Positions 33,930 through 43,482 of a stretch of DNA of 64,000 nt are shown here, in pieces (position 1 is the stretch's first letter; each line of letters starts with the position of its first letter). Where the stretch lies: NCBI GenBank assembly GCA_023053685.1, contig JALIGW010000002.1, forward strand, positions 249,186,856 to 249,250,855. Reading direction: 5' to 3'. Origin of the DNA: Diadophis punctatus similis. Its lineage: Eukaryota > Chordata > Lepidosauria > Squamata > Dipsadidae. The notes under the pieces were generated by a model, which was given only the letters and a program-made list of their open reading frames with translations, had not been told where the DNA came from and ran no database searches. Made by a program: the position numbers and the translations under genes.

Positions 33930-34056
33930 TCTTTGAATATACTCCAAAGAAATAGCCAAGGAAAACTACAGCCCTATGCCTACACCTCCCGCAAACTCAT
34001 GGACACAGAGAGGTGTTGGGCCGCATGGGAAACAAAGGCTTTTGCGATAAGATGGG
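33930..34056 (+). mobile_element. Gypsy-type pol RNase H fragment
   Basis: A short frame reads LQPYAYTSRKLMDTERCWAA followed by WETKAFAIRWAL, the start of a Ty3/Gypsy-type RNase H domain (PxAYxSRKL...ERxW...EAFAxxWAL). Only about 40 codons remain; no protease, RT, integrase or LTR is nearby. It runs without a gap into 28S rRNA-like sequence. This is an old, non-functional scrap of a retroelement. Confidence 0.7.
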
Positions 34057-34233
34057 CACTTACCCGGTGAGGCGGGGGGATGAGCTTCTGGCTCCAAGCG
34101 TTTGGCGTGGGCTGGGTGCGATCCACTCTAGGGACAGCATTAGGTGGGGAGTTTGATCGGGGCGGTACACCTGTCAAACCGTAACACGGGTGTCCTAATG
34201 CGAGTTCAGGGAGGACAGAAACCTCTTGTGGAG
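34057..34233 (+). rRNA. 28S rRNA fragment (pseudogene)
   Basis: CACTTACCCGGTGAGGCGGG, GGTGGGGAGTTTGATCGGGG, GCGGTACACCTGTCAAACCG and CAGGGAGGACAGAAACCTC are colinear with the large-subunit rRNA region that precedes the peptidyl-transferase ring (vertebrate form GGGGAGTTTGACTGGGGCGG...). About 177 bp remain with many substitutions, for example TCAAACCGTAACACGGG for TCAAACGGTAACGCAGG. It is a dispersed rRNA pseudogene, joined directly to the RNase H scrap on the left and ZNF exon relic iv on the right. The match is from memory of the conserved rRNA; boundaries are within about 10 bp. Confidence 0.8.
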
Positions 34234-35082
34234 GTTCAAGCCAGAAATCAAAATATTTTCCATTTCTTTCAGAAAACCACATAATTCTTCTTCCCGATCA
34301 GGTGAGAGATAAAGGAGAGGAAAATTAAGAAGAGATTTTGAGCTGGAAAAAGTAGAGTATGCAAAACTCAAGGATGCAAAACTTTAGAGTATGCAAAACT
34401 CAAGGATACATTACATGAAAAGTCAAAGGAGATAACTTTTTATTCAGAAAAAAGGGAAATATCTGGAAGTCAGTGGGGAGGAAAAAGTCACTTGGGGTGC
34501 TAAGTAGGGCAGAGAGAGAAGCCGGCCTCGCTCTGGCAGAAAACCGTGGTGAAGCCCCGAATCCCAGCTGTTCGGAGACCTGAAACCGACTGGATCCAGG
34601 TCAGATCTGCCCTGGAGGGGCAGGGGAAAAGAGACTGGGATTTACAGTGACAAGAAAAAAGCAAGAGGGGAATATTGGTATCAGAAGACGCAATTTACAA
34701 ATGAGGGGGGTAATAGTGAGGGGGTAATAGTGAGAAGAGACTAAGAGGAATTGAGAGTAGACCTACACAAATAATAAATTCAAAAGGAAGAAAAGGAGTT
34801 GGGGAAAAAGTTATTGGTACAAAAATAAAACAAAGAAAAAGAAAAGGTTAAGAGAGTGGGATTGGAAGGGAAATATTTATAATAATGGAATATTTGAGAG
34901 ATTAAAAGAGAATGAATGATTGCCGGTGGAATGTCATAGAATTTTTTTAGAATTATTTTATTATACCTAATTGTGTTAACAATATTAGTTGTGTATAAGT
35001 TTGTATAATCAGTATAATTATTTTAGTTAAAAGGTTTTTTTATAGGTTAATAAGTTTACATTAGTTTGTTATATGATGGAAT

Positions 35083-35083
35083 G

Positions 35084-35171
<88 letters not shown>

Positions 35172-35380
35172 CAACAACAATAACAACAGAGTTGGAAGGG
35201 ACCTTGGAGATCTTCTAGTCCAACCCCCTGCCTAGGCAGGAAACCCTACACTACTTCAGACAAATGGTTATCCAACATCTTCTTAAAAACTTCCAGTGTT
35301 GAAGCATTCACAACTTCTGGAGGCAAGCTGTTCCACGGATTAATTGTTCTGTCAGGAAATTTCTCCTTAGTTCTAAGTTA
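35083..35380 (-). mobile_element. CR1 3' fragment with (AAT)n tail
   Basis: The (AATAAT)n at 35083-35168 plus (CAA)n serves as the CR1 3' simple-repeat tail; the body GAGTTGGAAGGGACCTTGGA runs into the NQW-type coding end (rc). It is 5' truncated. Confidence 0.85.
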
Positions 35381-35382
35381 CC

Positions 35383-36000
35383 GTATTTTTTGGAGTATAA
35401 GACGCAACTTTTTGCCCCCAAAAAGAGGGTGGAAATGTCGGTGCGTCTTATACACAGAGTACAGCCATTTTTGGCCTCCCGAAGCCCCGCCCCTACATCC
35501 TATTTTTGCAAAAAAATTGGGCATTTTTGCCTTCCCCCACCCCCTAGCAGTGCTCTGCAGGCTTCCCAAACCCTCTGCATGCCCTGATTTTGCAAAAAAA
35601 CGAGCGAAAAATGGGCCATTTTTTGCAAGAACTGGGGTGTTTTTGCCTTCTAATTACCCCATCTAGCATGACTGGAGGAGGAATTCTGGGAGTTGAAGTC
35701 CACTAGTCTTAAAGCTGTGAAGTTTGAAGACCCCTGGGTTAGGGGTTAGGGGTGCAAGGTTCTTCAAACTTGGCAAGTTTAAGACTTGTGGACTTCAACT
35801 CCCATTCCTGAGCTAGCATGACTGGAGGAGGAATTCTGAGAGTTGAAGTCCACTAGTCTTAAAGCTGTCAAGTTTGAAGTTTGTAAAAAGTATACATGGT
35901 TGTAAAAAGTATTCTGCTACACTGGTATTTTATTAAATAATATATTACTACACCATTTGGTTCAGAATACTTTTTTCCTTGTTTTCCTCCTCTAAAATCT
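35383..36000. mobile_element. TA-flanked TIR element, copy 4, with MITEs
   Basis: Starts CCGTATTTTTTGGAGTATAA. The interior mirrors 24184-24640 in the opposite orientation. It contains one full (35763-35885) and one partial (35660-35735) palindromic MITE with TTCAACTCCCA cores. The right terminus is lost at the Helitron boundary. Confidence 0.65.
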
Positions 36001-37206
36001 TCTTCACCGATTGCTTTGAAAATTTGACACAACGTTGCATTCAAATACGCTCATGTTTTTATATACCTACTATTATATAGCTGTCACACCTGTGACAGGT
36101 AAGCGCCATCTGTTGCACGTACAAGCAACACACGCTATACTGTATGGATATATGTTCCACCATAACTCTGGAACGGCTCAAGCAATTTTAACAAAACTTG
36201 GTACATAGATGACTTACCCTCTGGAAACAAATACTGTGGGGATAAGACACCCCTAGCACCCCTCGGGGTTTGTGTGTGTGTTTGTGTGTGTGTGTTGCAG
36301 CATAACTCTGGAAGGCCTGGGCCGATGAGAGTGAGTGCATGGGGAGGGGGAAGGGAGAGGGCAGGGATGATGGGCATGGGAGTAGGGGGAAGAAAGGCCC
36401 ATCTCAGTGGTTCCCTGTCTGAGGCAGATGATGCCCCCTGGTGGATTTGGGGAAAGTGTCAGGATCGTAGAAAGGGCGGGAAAGAGGAGCGCATGGGAGG
36501 GGGAAGGGAGAGGGCAGGGATGATGGGCATGGGAGTGTCACAATCGTAGAAAGGGCAGGAAAGAGGAGCCCATGGGAGGGGGAAGGGAGAGGGCAGAGAT
36601 GATGGGCATGGCAGTAGGGGGAAGAAAGGCCTCTCTCAATGGTTCCTTGTCCGAGGCACATGGCGCCCCCTGCTGGATTTGGGGCAAAGTGTCAGGATCG
36701 TAGAAAGGGCAGGAAAGAGGAGCACATGGGAGGGGGAAGTGAGGGGGCAGGGATGATGGACATGGGAGTAGGGGGAAGAAAGGCCCCTCCCAATGGCTCC
36801 CTATCAGAAAAACACGTTGACATCTATAAATACCCGGGCAACCAGCCAGGCATGCCACCGGAAGTATTGCAATTCCAACGGATATGCCATTTCAATTTAA
36901 AAGATTGCAATTCCCAATTTGATTGGCGTTTGCAATCACCATCAACAAAGCTCATGGCCAATCTTTACAATTATGCGGTTTATATCTAGACACGGATTGC
37001 TTCTCACATGGACAATTATATGTTGCGTGTTCTGGAGTCTGCAAACCAGACAATCTCTATATCTGCACAGACAATGGAGTAACAAAAAATATTGTATACC
37101 CACAAGTATTGTAAAATTAAACATATTAGAAATGTGCGCTTTCTCTTTTCTTTCTTTTCCATTTATCCAGACTGAGCCACAGCAACGCGTGACTGGGCAC
37201 GCTAGT
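36001..37206 (+). mobile_element. Helitron 3' part with helicase C-terminus
   Basis: From 36891 the frame PFQFKRLQFPI, a TGA, then LAFAITINKAHGQS, CFSHGQLYVACS and KPDNLYICTDNG matches the C-terminal helicase motifs V-VI of Helitron Rep/helicase proteins. The stop is at 37111-37113. The element ends CACGCTAGT at 37206 with a stem GCGTG(37187-37191)/CACGC(37198-37202), the expected Helitron 3' hairpin plus CTRRT, followed by T. A GGGAAGG-rich minisatellite with ATCGTAGAAAGGG units fills 36340-36790. The Rep domain and clear 5' TC end are absent or not recognised. It cannot self-mobilise. Confidence 0.85.
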
Positions 37207-38185
37207 TAAAAATATAAATATAGATAAAGGGAATGATATAAGTTTAAGAAATACCTCCAATGTTGAAATGAAGTTAAGGCTTCTGAATTGCTAGTCTGCT
37301 AACCATAAAATGGATTATGATTGGATGTACTCAGGAAAGGATAAGAGGGAGAAAGAGGAAGTAGAAAGGGAGAGAGAGAGGAGGGAAGTAGGAAAGAGGT
37401 AGAGAGGGAAAAAGAAGGTAGAGGGAAGAGAGGGAGATAGAGGGAGGGGAGTAGTACAAAATATAGAAGGAAAGCAGACTGGAGATAAAAGTATAAAAGG
37501 AGAAAACCAAGGATATATGTTTATGATATTTTGGATAAAATATATAACTATGGATGTCTTGATAATATGGTATATGTATGATGTTTGTGTAAGTTTGGTG
37601 AAAAAATAAAAATTAAAAAAAAAACAAAGGATCACACATATTTTGACCTCAAGAATATAAGTGCTGGAAAAGCTCCATGGATGCACCTATTGTGGAGAAA
37701 TGCAGAAATTGCAAATCACAGCTGATTATGCACAAGAAGATCCACACAGGAGAAAAGTCTTAAAATTGCTCCCAATGTGGTAAATACTTTAGTGAGCATG
37801 GCAACATGGCGATACATCAGAGAACTCACATAATGTAAGAGTCTCCAGATTGTGTGAAAGTTTCATTGGAAGGTCCCACCTCATGAGACAACAGTGGACT
37901 CACATACCGGGGCGGGGGGGCATTTAAAGGAGAAAAACCTTTTGAATGTCCTGATTGTGGAAAAAGTTTCATTAGAAATTCCCACCTGATTAGCCACCAG
38001 AGGATTCACACAGAAGGGATATCCTTTGAATGTCCTGATTGTGGAAAATGTTGCAGTGAGCATTTCAGCCTGGTGAAACACCAGAGGACTCACACAGTAG
38101 AGAAAGATTTTGAATGTCCTGATTGTGGAATAAGTTTCAGTCGGAATTCTAGCCTGGTGATACACCAAAGGACTCACACAGAATA

Positions 38186-38520
38186 ACAGAGTTGGAAGGG
38201 ACATTGGAGGTATTCTAGTCCAACCCCCTGCATAGGCAGGAAACCCTACACCACTTCAGAAAAATGGTTATCCAACATCCTCTTAAAAACCTCCAGTGTT
38301 TTTCTAGTGGTGCACCTATAACTCCTGAAAGTAAGCCGTTCCACTGGTTAAGTGTTCTCACTGTTAGGAAGTTTCTCCTTAGTTCTAGGTTGCTTCTCTC
38401 CTTGATTAGTTCCATCCATTGCTTCTTGTCTTGCTTTCTGGTGCTTTGGAAACTAAGCTGACACCCTCTTCTTTATGTCAACTCCTCCAGTATTGGAACA
38501 ATGTTCAACCGTTCAATGTT
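38186..38520 (-). mobile_element. CR1 3' fragment
   Basis: ACAGAGTTGGAAGGGACATT starts the CR1 3' end, running into the rc of [12 protein letters not shown]. The upstream side continues into sequence homologous to 13905-13960 and 62000-62040 (CCATGTCTTGCCAATAAGTA), so this is a rearranged junction between ZNF relic iv and intron sequence. Confidence 0.75.
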
Positions 38521-38555
38521 TTTTTTTATTTCCATGTCTTGCCAATAAGTATGGC

Positions 38556-39451
38556 AAGACGGGAGGGGTCCATCTCTCTTATCCCGCGGCCCATCCACGT
38601 GAATAAAGGTGGAGACAAATCCAGGATTGCTTTGCTGCAGCTTTGTGCATCCCCCCAAACACCCCCCCTTCATCGCAGCCCTTAGCGCCGCTCTCGCTCC
38701 CTGCCTGGCTACAGACGTCCGCCTGCCTTCCTGAAGCACCGCTGCCGCAGTTCACTTTTGTTTCGTGGCGGGAGAAGGAAGAAAGCGGGCAGCGAGAGCG
38801 GCAGCCTCTTCCAAGCGCAGGCCTGGCCCTCTCCCCACACGGAGGGCTGCTGCCCGGCTGGCTGGCGGCGGCTTCTGCAACGGAGGCAGCACGCAGCTGT
38901 GAAGAACCCTCACAACCCGCCCTCCCGGAGCACCACAGCCGCGGTTTGCCATGGCCGGGGCTCACCTCTGCTGTGTCTGGCCCGGAGAGGGACAGCGGCA
39001 GGAGAAGGAAGAAAGCAAACCGCGGCTGTGGTGCTCCGGGAGGGCGGGTGGTGAGGGTTCTTCACAGTCGTGTGCTGCCTCCGTTGCAGAAGCCGCTGCC
39101 AGCCAGCCGGGCAGCAGCCCTTCATGTGGGGAGACGGCCAGGCCTGCGCTTGGAAGAGGCTGCCGCTCTCGCTGCCCGCTTTCTTCCTTCAAAAGTGAAC
39201 TGCGGCAGCGGTGCCTCGGGAAGGCAGGCGGACATCTGCAGCCAGGCAGGGAGGGAGAGCAGCGAGAGCGGCGGCCCCTTCCAAGCACAGGCCTGGCCCT
39301 ATACCCGCCCGGGGGGCTGCCGCCCACCCGGCCACCAGCGGCTTCCGCGCCGCACTTGCTTGGTGGGACTTTTTTGTAACCCCGCGGGACGCGGGACAAA
39401 TTATTAGAAAGCAGGACTGTCCCGCCAAAAGCGGGACGTCTGGTCACCTTA
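38556..39451. mobile_element. hAT-type TIR element, TAAGGTGACCAG family, copy 4, truncated
   Basis: The right terminus ACGTCTGGTCACCTTA is at 39436-39451; the left terminus is missing and the element joins AAGTATGG/CAAGACGGG at 38555. Its interior has the shared module (CATCTCTCTTATCCCGCGGC) and a long foldback, arms about 38706-38950 and 39020-39250. Large frames on both strands (up to about 250 codons) are consequences of the inverted GC-rich arms. Confidence 0.75.
38706..39250. repeat. Long GC-rich foldback in hAT copy 4
   Basis: The arms are about 240 bp: ACCGCTGCCGCAGTTCACTT pairs with AAGTGAACTGCGGCAGCGGT, and CCGCCCTCCCGGAGCACCAC with GTGGTGCTCCGGGAGGGCGG. The loop of about 70 bp contains GCCATGGCCGGGGCTCACCT. 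Confidence 0.85.
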
Positions 39452-40185
39452 ATGTAGGATGCTTGGCCCACCCCGCCCTGCTCCGCTCCACACCACCCAA
39501 ACTGCCACCCCCAAACTGCGTCCCACCACGAGACAGGCATCTTACCGGTACTGGAGTTTGGCAGCTCTGTGTCTCTCTCGGCTGGTCTCTTTAGAGAAAG
39601 AAAGCTTGCAAAATACAAAAAATTCTTCTAGTGAGGGCAAGCAATTAACAACTTCTCACACTGAGAAGAGTTTCTGTACCGTGCAAGGTTTTTTTCCCTA
39701 AAGAGAGCAGCTGAGAGACACACACAGCTGCCAAATTCCAGTACAGGTAAGACGCCTGTCTCCCGCCCCGCCCCCGCTCCCCCCAACCTGCCACCCCCAA
39801 ACTGCGTCCCACCGCGAGATGGGGATCTTACTGGTAAGACGCCTGTCTTTCACCCCGTCGCCGCTGCCTCATGGAGCAGGACTCTGCAAGGCTTGTTGTG
39901 CCATTGCATGCACGAATGGCAGGAGGACCCCAGCTGTCCCGGTATGATGAAGCTCACAGCAGTTCTGCAGTTCGTGCATGCAGCGGCACAACAAGCCTTA
40001 CAGAGTCCTCCACAAGGCAGCGGTGGCGGGCCAGCTGCTCGACTGGCTCCAGGAGCACATCCAGTCCCACGCTCCCCGCCTACTGCACCACCCAAAATAA
40101 TAAGGCATCCCCCGATAATAAGGCCAGGGGCATTTTGGGGGGGTCAAAAATATAAGCCCCTGTCTTATTTTCACGGTATCTACAA
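39452..40185. repeat. GC-rich foldbacks and MITE end
   Basis: Two further inverted repeats: about 39528-39600 with 39690-39760 (TTGGCAGCTCTGTGTCTCTC vs GAGAGACACACACAGCTGCC), and 39858-39915 with 39972-40030 (GACTCTGCAAGGCTTGTTGT vs ACAACAAGCCTTACAGAGTC). The block ends in a MITE-like ATAAGCCCCTGTCTTATTTT at about 40151. No gene is supported. Confidence 0.6.
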
Positions 40186-40464
40186 TTATATAATCTATCA
40201 CCAGCACTTCAAGATATATTTGATGATAGTCCTTTAAATTGCTCAGAATTCTTGATTGACCCAATTAAAAAACTGAATTTGAATGGATATTTGAACATGG
40301 ATCTCGGTAGTCTTCTGTGTATCAAATGAATCATAAATAATGTATGTGATTAGTATTGGGGAATGTTTGCTTTTTCATTGTAATATATACTTTTTTCTTT
40401 TTTTCAAATCATCTCTAACTATTTTATAAACAATTAAAGTTCTACTTTTCTTTGAATCTCACAG
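40186..40464 (+). other. Intron end and acceptor, unit C
   Basis: Paralogous to 20068-20347. It ends TTTGAATCTCACAG at 40451-40464. Confidence 0.6.
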
Positions 40465-41349
40465 ACAAAGAGGATGGCAATAAGAGCACTTGGGACAATT
40501 GTAAATAACAAGCAACGTTGAAAAGGGACGAAAATCAAGCGAAAAATCAAAATATTTTCCATTTCTTTTAAAAAACCATACAATTGTCCTCCTCCAACAG
40601 CTGTTATACAAGAGAGAGAAAATCAAGAAAGATTTCAAGCTCGAATAAGCAGATTATGCAGAACTCAAGGATAGGTTACATGAAAAGTCAAAGGAGATTA
40701 TTTTTCAATCAGCAAAAAAGGGAAATATCTGGAAGTCAGTGGGGAGGAAAATGTCAATAGTAAAGCCACGTAGAGCAGACAGGAATGCAGGCCTCTCCCT
40801 GTGAGGAAGAAAATGGCTTGAATGAAAGCAACACTAAACAAGGCATTGTCCATATTTTTGATGACCTCAGCTGTGGAAAAGCGACATAGATTTGCCTATT
40901 GTGGGAAAAGAAGAGATTGCAAATCACAGCTGTTTATGCAATGAAGAGCCAGACAAGAGAAAAGCCATACACACTATCTCAATGTAGCAAAAACTGGTCA
41001 GAACAGCTCCCTTGTGATTCATGTAAGCAACCACACAAGAGGGAAGCCACAAAAGTGCTCCCCATGTGCTAAGTGCTTTAGTGAGCATGGCAACATGGTG
41101 GTACACCAGAAGACACACATGAGGGAGAAAACATATCACTGTGCAAATTGTGTGAACGTTTCATTAGAAATTCTCAGGTCATGACACACTAAAGGACGCA
41201 CACACAGGAATAACATCATTTGAACATCCTTTCTGTGAGAAAGGTTTCAAAGAGAGAATTCTAGTCTGGTGAAGCACCCAAGACTCACAAAGAAGAGAAA
41301 CCATTTGAATGTACTGACTGTGTAAAAAAATTCAGACACAATTTCAGTC
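40465..41349 (+). pseudogene. Degenerate 5' part of ZNF exon v
   Basis: Starts ACAAAGAGGATGGCAATAAG as in exon iii, with an equivalent early stop. Decayed fingers (CSPCAKCFSEHGNMVVHQ type near 41060-41115) precede the intact array. There are multiple frame breaks, so the ancestral N-terminus is lost. Confidence 0.65.
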
Positions 41350-42891
41350 ATGAAACACCAGAGGACTCACACAGGAGAGAAACCCTTTGAATGTCCTGAC
41401 TTTGGGAAAGGTTTTAGTCATAATTCCAGCCTGGTGAACCACCAGAGGACTCACACAGGAGAGAAACCCTTTGAATGTCCTGACTGTGGGAAAGGTTTTA
41501 GTCGTAATTCCCACCTGGTGAACCACCAGAGGACTCACACAGGAGAGAAACCCTTTGAATGTCCTGACTGTGGGAAAAGTTTTAGTCAGAGTTCCGGACT
41601 GGTGCAACACCAGAGGACTCACACAGGAGAGAAACCATTTGAATGTCCTGACTGTGGGAAAGGTTTTAGTCATAATTCCAGCCTGGTGCAACACCAGAGG
41701 ACTCACACAGGAGAGAAACCCTTTGAATGTCCTGACTGTGGGAAAGGTTTTAGTCATAATTCCCACCTGGTGAACCACCAGAGGACTCACACAGGAGAGA
41801 AACCCTTTGAATGTCCTGACTGTGGGAAAAGTTTTAGTCAGAGTTCCGGACTGGTGCAACACCAGAGGACTCACACAGGAGAGAAATCCTTTGAATGTCC
41901 TATTTGTGGGAAAGGTTTTAATGACAATTCCAGCCTGGTGAGACACCAGAGAACTCATACAGGAGAAAGACCCTTTGAATGTCCTATCTGTGGGAAAGGT
42001 TTTAGTCGGAATTTCCACCTTGTGAACCACCAGAGGATTCACACAGGAGAGAAACCCTTTGAATGTCCTGACTGTGGGAAAAGTTTTAGTCAGATTTCCA
42101 GCCTGGTGCAACACCAGAGGACTCACACAGAAAAAAAACTCTTTGAATGTCCTGACTGTGGGAAAGGTTTTAATGATAATTCCAGCCTGGTGACACACCA
42201 GAGGACTCACACAGGAGAGAAACCCTTTGAATGTCCTGACTGTGGGAAATGTTTTAGTCAGCGTTCCACCCTGGTGAAACACCAGAGGATTCACACAGGA
42301 GAGAAACCCTTTGAATGTCCTGACTGTGGGAAAAGTTTTAGTCAGAGTTCCAGCCTGGTGCAACACCAGAGGACTCACACAGGAGAGAAACCCTTTGAAT
42401 GTCCTGACTGTGGGAAAGGTTTTAGTCATAATTCCAGCCTGGTGACACACCAGAGGACTCACACAGGAGAGAAACCCTTTGAATGTCTTGACTGTGGGAA
42501 AGGTTTTAGTCAAAATTACATCCTGGTAAAACACCAGAGGATTCACACAAGAAAGAAACCCTTTGAATGTCCTAGATGTGGGAAAGGTTTTAGTCATAAT
42601 TACAGCCTGGTAAAACACCAGAGAACTCACACAGGAGAGAAGCCCTTTGAATGTCCTGACTGTGAGAAAAGTTTTAGTCGGAATTCCGACCTGGTGAGAC
42701 ACCACAGGACTCACACAGGAGAGAAACCCTTTGAATGTCCTGATTGTGGGAAAGGTTTCAGCCGGAATTCCCACCTCGTGGTACACCAGAGAACTCACAC
42801 AGGAGAGAAACCCCATGAATGTTCTGATTGTGGGAAAAGTTTCAGTGAGAATTCCAGCCTGGTGACACACCAGAGAATTCACATAGCATAG
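41350..42891 (+). CDS. C2H2 poly-zinc-finger protein, ZNF v (513 aa)
   Basis: The open frame starts in a partial finger (MKHQRTH) and encodes 18 fingers: the first has CPDF in place of CPDC, the other 17 look complete. Linkers are TGEKPF with variants (TGERPF, TEKKLF, TRKKPF). Helices are highly repetitive: SQSSGLVQ occurs twice and SHNSSLV(Q/T/N) several times. The frame ends at TAG 42889-42891, where the linker GAG has become TAG; three more in-frame fingers follow (42892-43134). The array therefore once had at least 21 fingers plus the four at 47101. No repressor domain is seen. The exact start is uncertain, since the ATG lies inside a finger. It could encode a DNA-binding protein or be a recently silenced gene. 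Confidence 0.75.
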   Translation: MKHQRTHTGEKPFECPDFGKGFSHNSSLVNHQRTHTGEKPFECPDCGKGFSRNSHLVNHQRTHTGEKPFECPDCGKSFSQSSGLVQHQRTHTGEKPFECPDCGKGFSHNSSLVQHQRTHTGEKPFECPDCGKGFSHNSHLVNHQRTHTGEKPFECPDCGKSFSQSSGLVQHQRTHTGEKSFECPICGKGFNDNSSLVRHQRTHTGERPFECPICGKGFSRNFHLVNHQRIHTGEKPFECPDCGKSFSQISSLVQHQRTHTEKKLFECPDCGKGFNDNSSLVTHQRTHTGEKPFECPDCGKCFSQRSTLVKHQRIHTGEKPFECPDCGKSFSQSSSLVQHQRTHTGEKPFECPDCGKGFSHNSSLVTHQRTHTGEKPFECLDCGKGFSQNYILVKHQRIHTRKKPFECPRCGKGFSHNYSLVKHQRTHTGEKPFECPDCEKSFSRNSDLVRHHRTHTGEKPFECPDCGKGFSRNSHLVVHQRTHTGEKPHECSDCGKSFSENSSLVTHQRIHIA

Positions 42892-43134
<243 letters not shown>

Positions 43135-43246
43135 AAGAATTTATGAACAGATAAAAAATTGTCTCCTGGAAACAAGGGGTGAAAAGAAAGTAGAAATGAA
43201 GTTGGACTATAAACATTATACAGAATACATAATGAGGGGAAAGGAA

Positions 43247-43410
43247 GATTTATTTATTTATTTATTTGGATGGATTTCTATGCCGCCCAACTCCCGGGGG
43301 ACTCTGGGCGGCTCACAGCATATTAGAAAACCATTTCAAGTATAAAATACAGTGGTTAAAAAAAATACAAAAGTTAAAAAAGTATCATATATTCATAAAC
43401 AAGGAGGCTG
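43247..43410 (-). mobile_element. L2-type LINE 3' end, inverted
   Basis: (TTTA)n plus ATGCCGCCCAACTCCCGGGG and CTCTGGGCGGCTCACAGCA is the reverse complement of an L2 3' end like that at 45075-45115. It lies about 70 bp upstream of the forward L2. Confidence 0.75.
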
Positions 43411-43482
43411 CACAGATAAAAAGGAAACAGAAAAGAAAGAACAGACTGATAACAACGTTGGGATTTATAGTGACATGAAAAA

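Larger units (their letters stand above)
34620..37624 (+). mobile_element. L1-like non-autonomous element, multiply interrupted
   Basis: GGGATTTACAGTGACAAGAA near 34638 and the 3' end GTGAAAAAATAAAAATTAAA (37596-37620) match 7768-9341 and 45245-47100. It is interrupted by (AAT)n/CR1 (35083-35380), a TA-family element (35383-36000) and a Helitron (to 37206); L1-like text resumes at 37207. No RT is encoded. Confidence 0.65.
34234..38183 (+). pseudogene. C2H2 zinc-finger exon relic iv, split
   Basis: The left part, 34234-34515, matches the spacer portion of exons iii, v and vii (AAATATCTGGAAGTCAGTGG). Its first ~75 bp are replaced by the 28S fragment. The right part, 37625-38183, has decayed fingers, including [20 protein letters not shown] (37936 onward) and [20 protein letters not shown]. 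Between them sit an L1-like element, CR1, TIR element and Helitron. The right end is cut by a CR1 at 38186. Stops and frameshifts make it non-functional. Confidence 0.78.

Noticed and set aside
35735..35757. Telomere-like GGTTAGGGGTTAGGGG
   Set aside because: Too short, not the exact TTAGGG array, and it sits between two MITE copies.
38643..39618. Long overlapping frames on both strands (up to 254 codons)
   Set aside because: They lie in GC-rich inverted arms of a hAT element, occur in several frames at once, and show no domain or conserved start.
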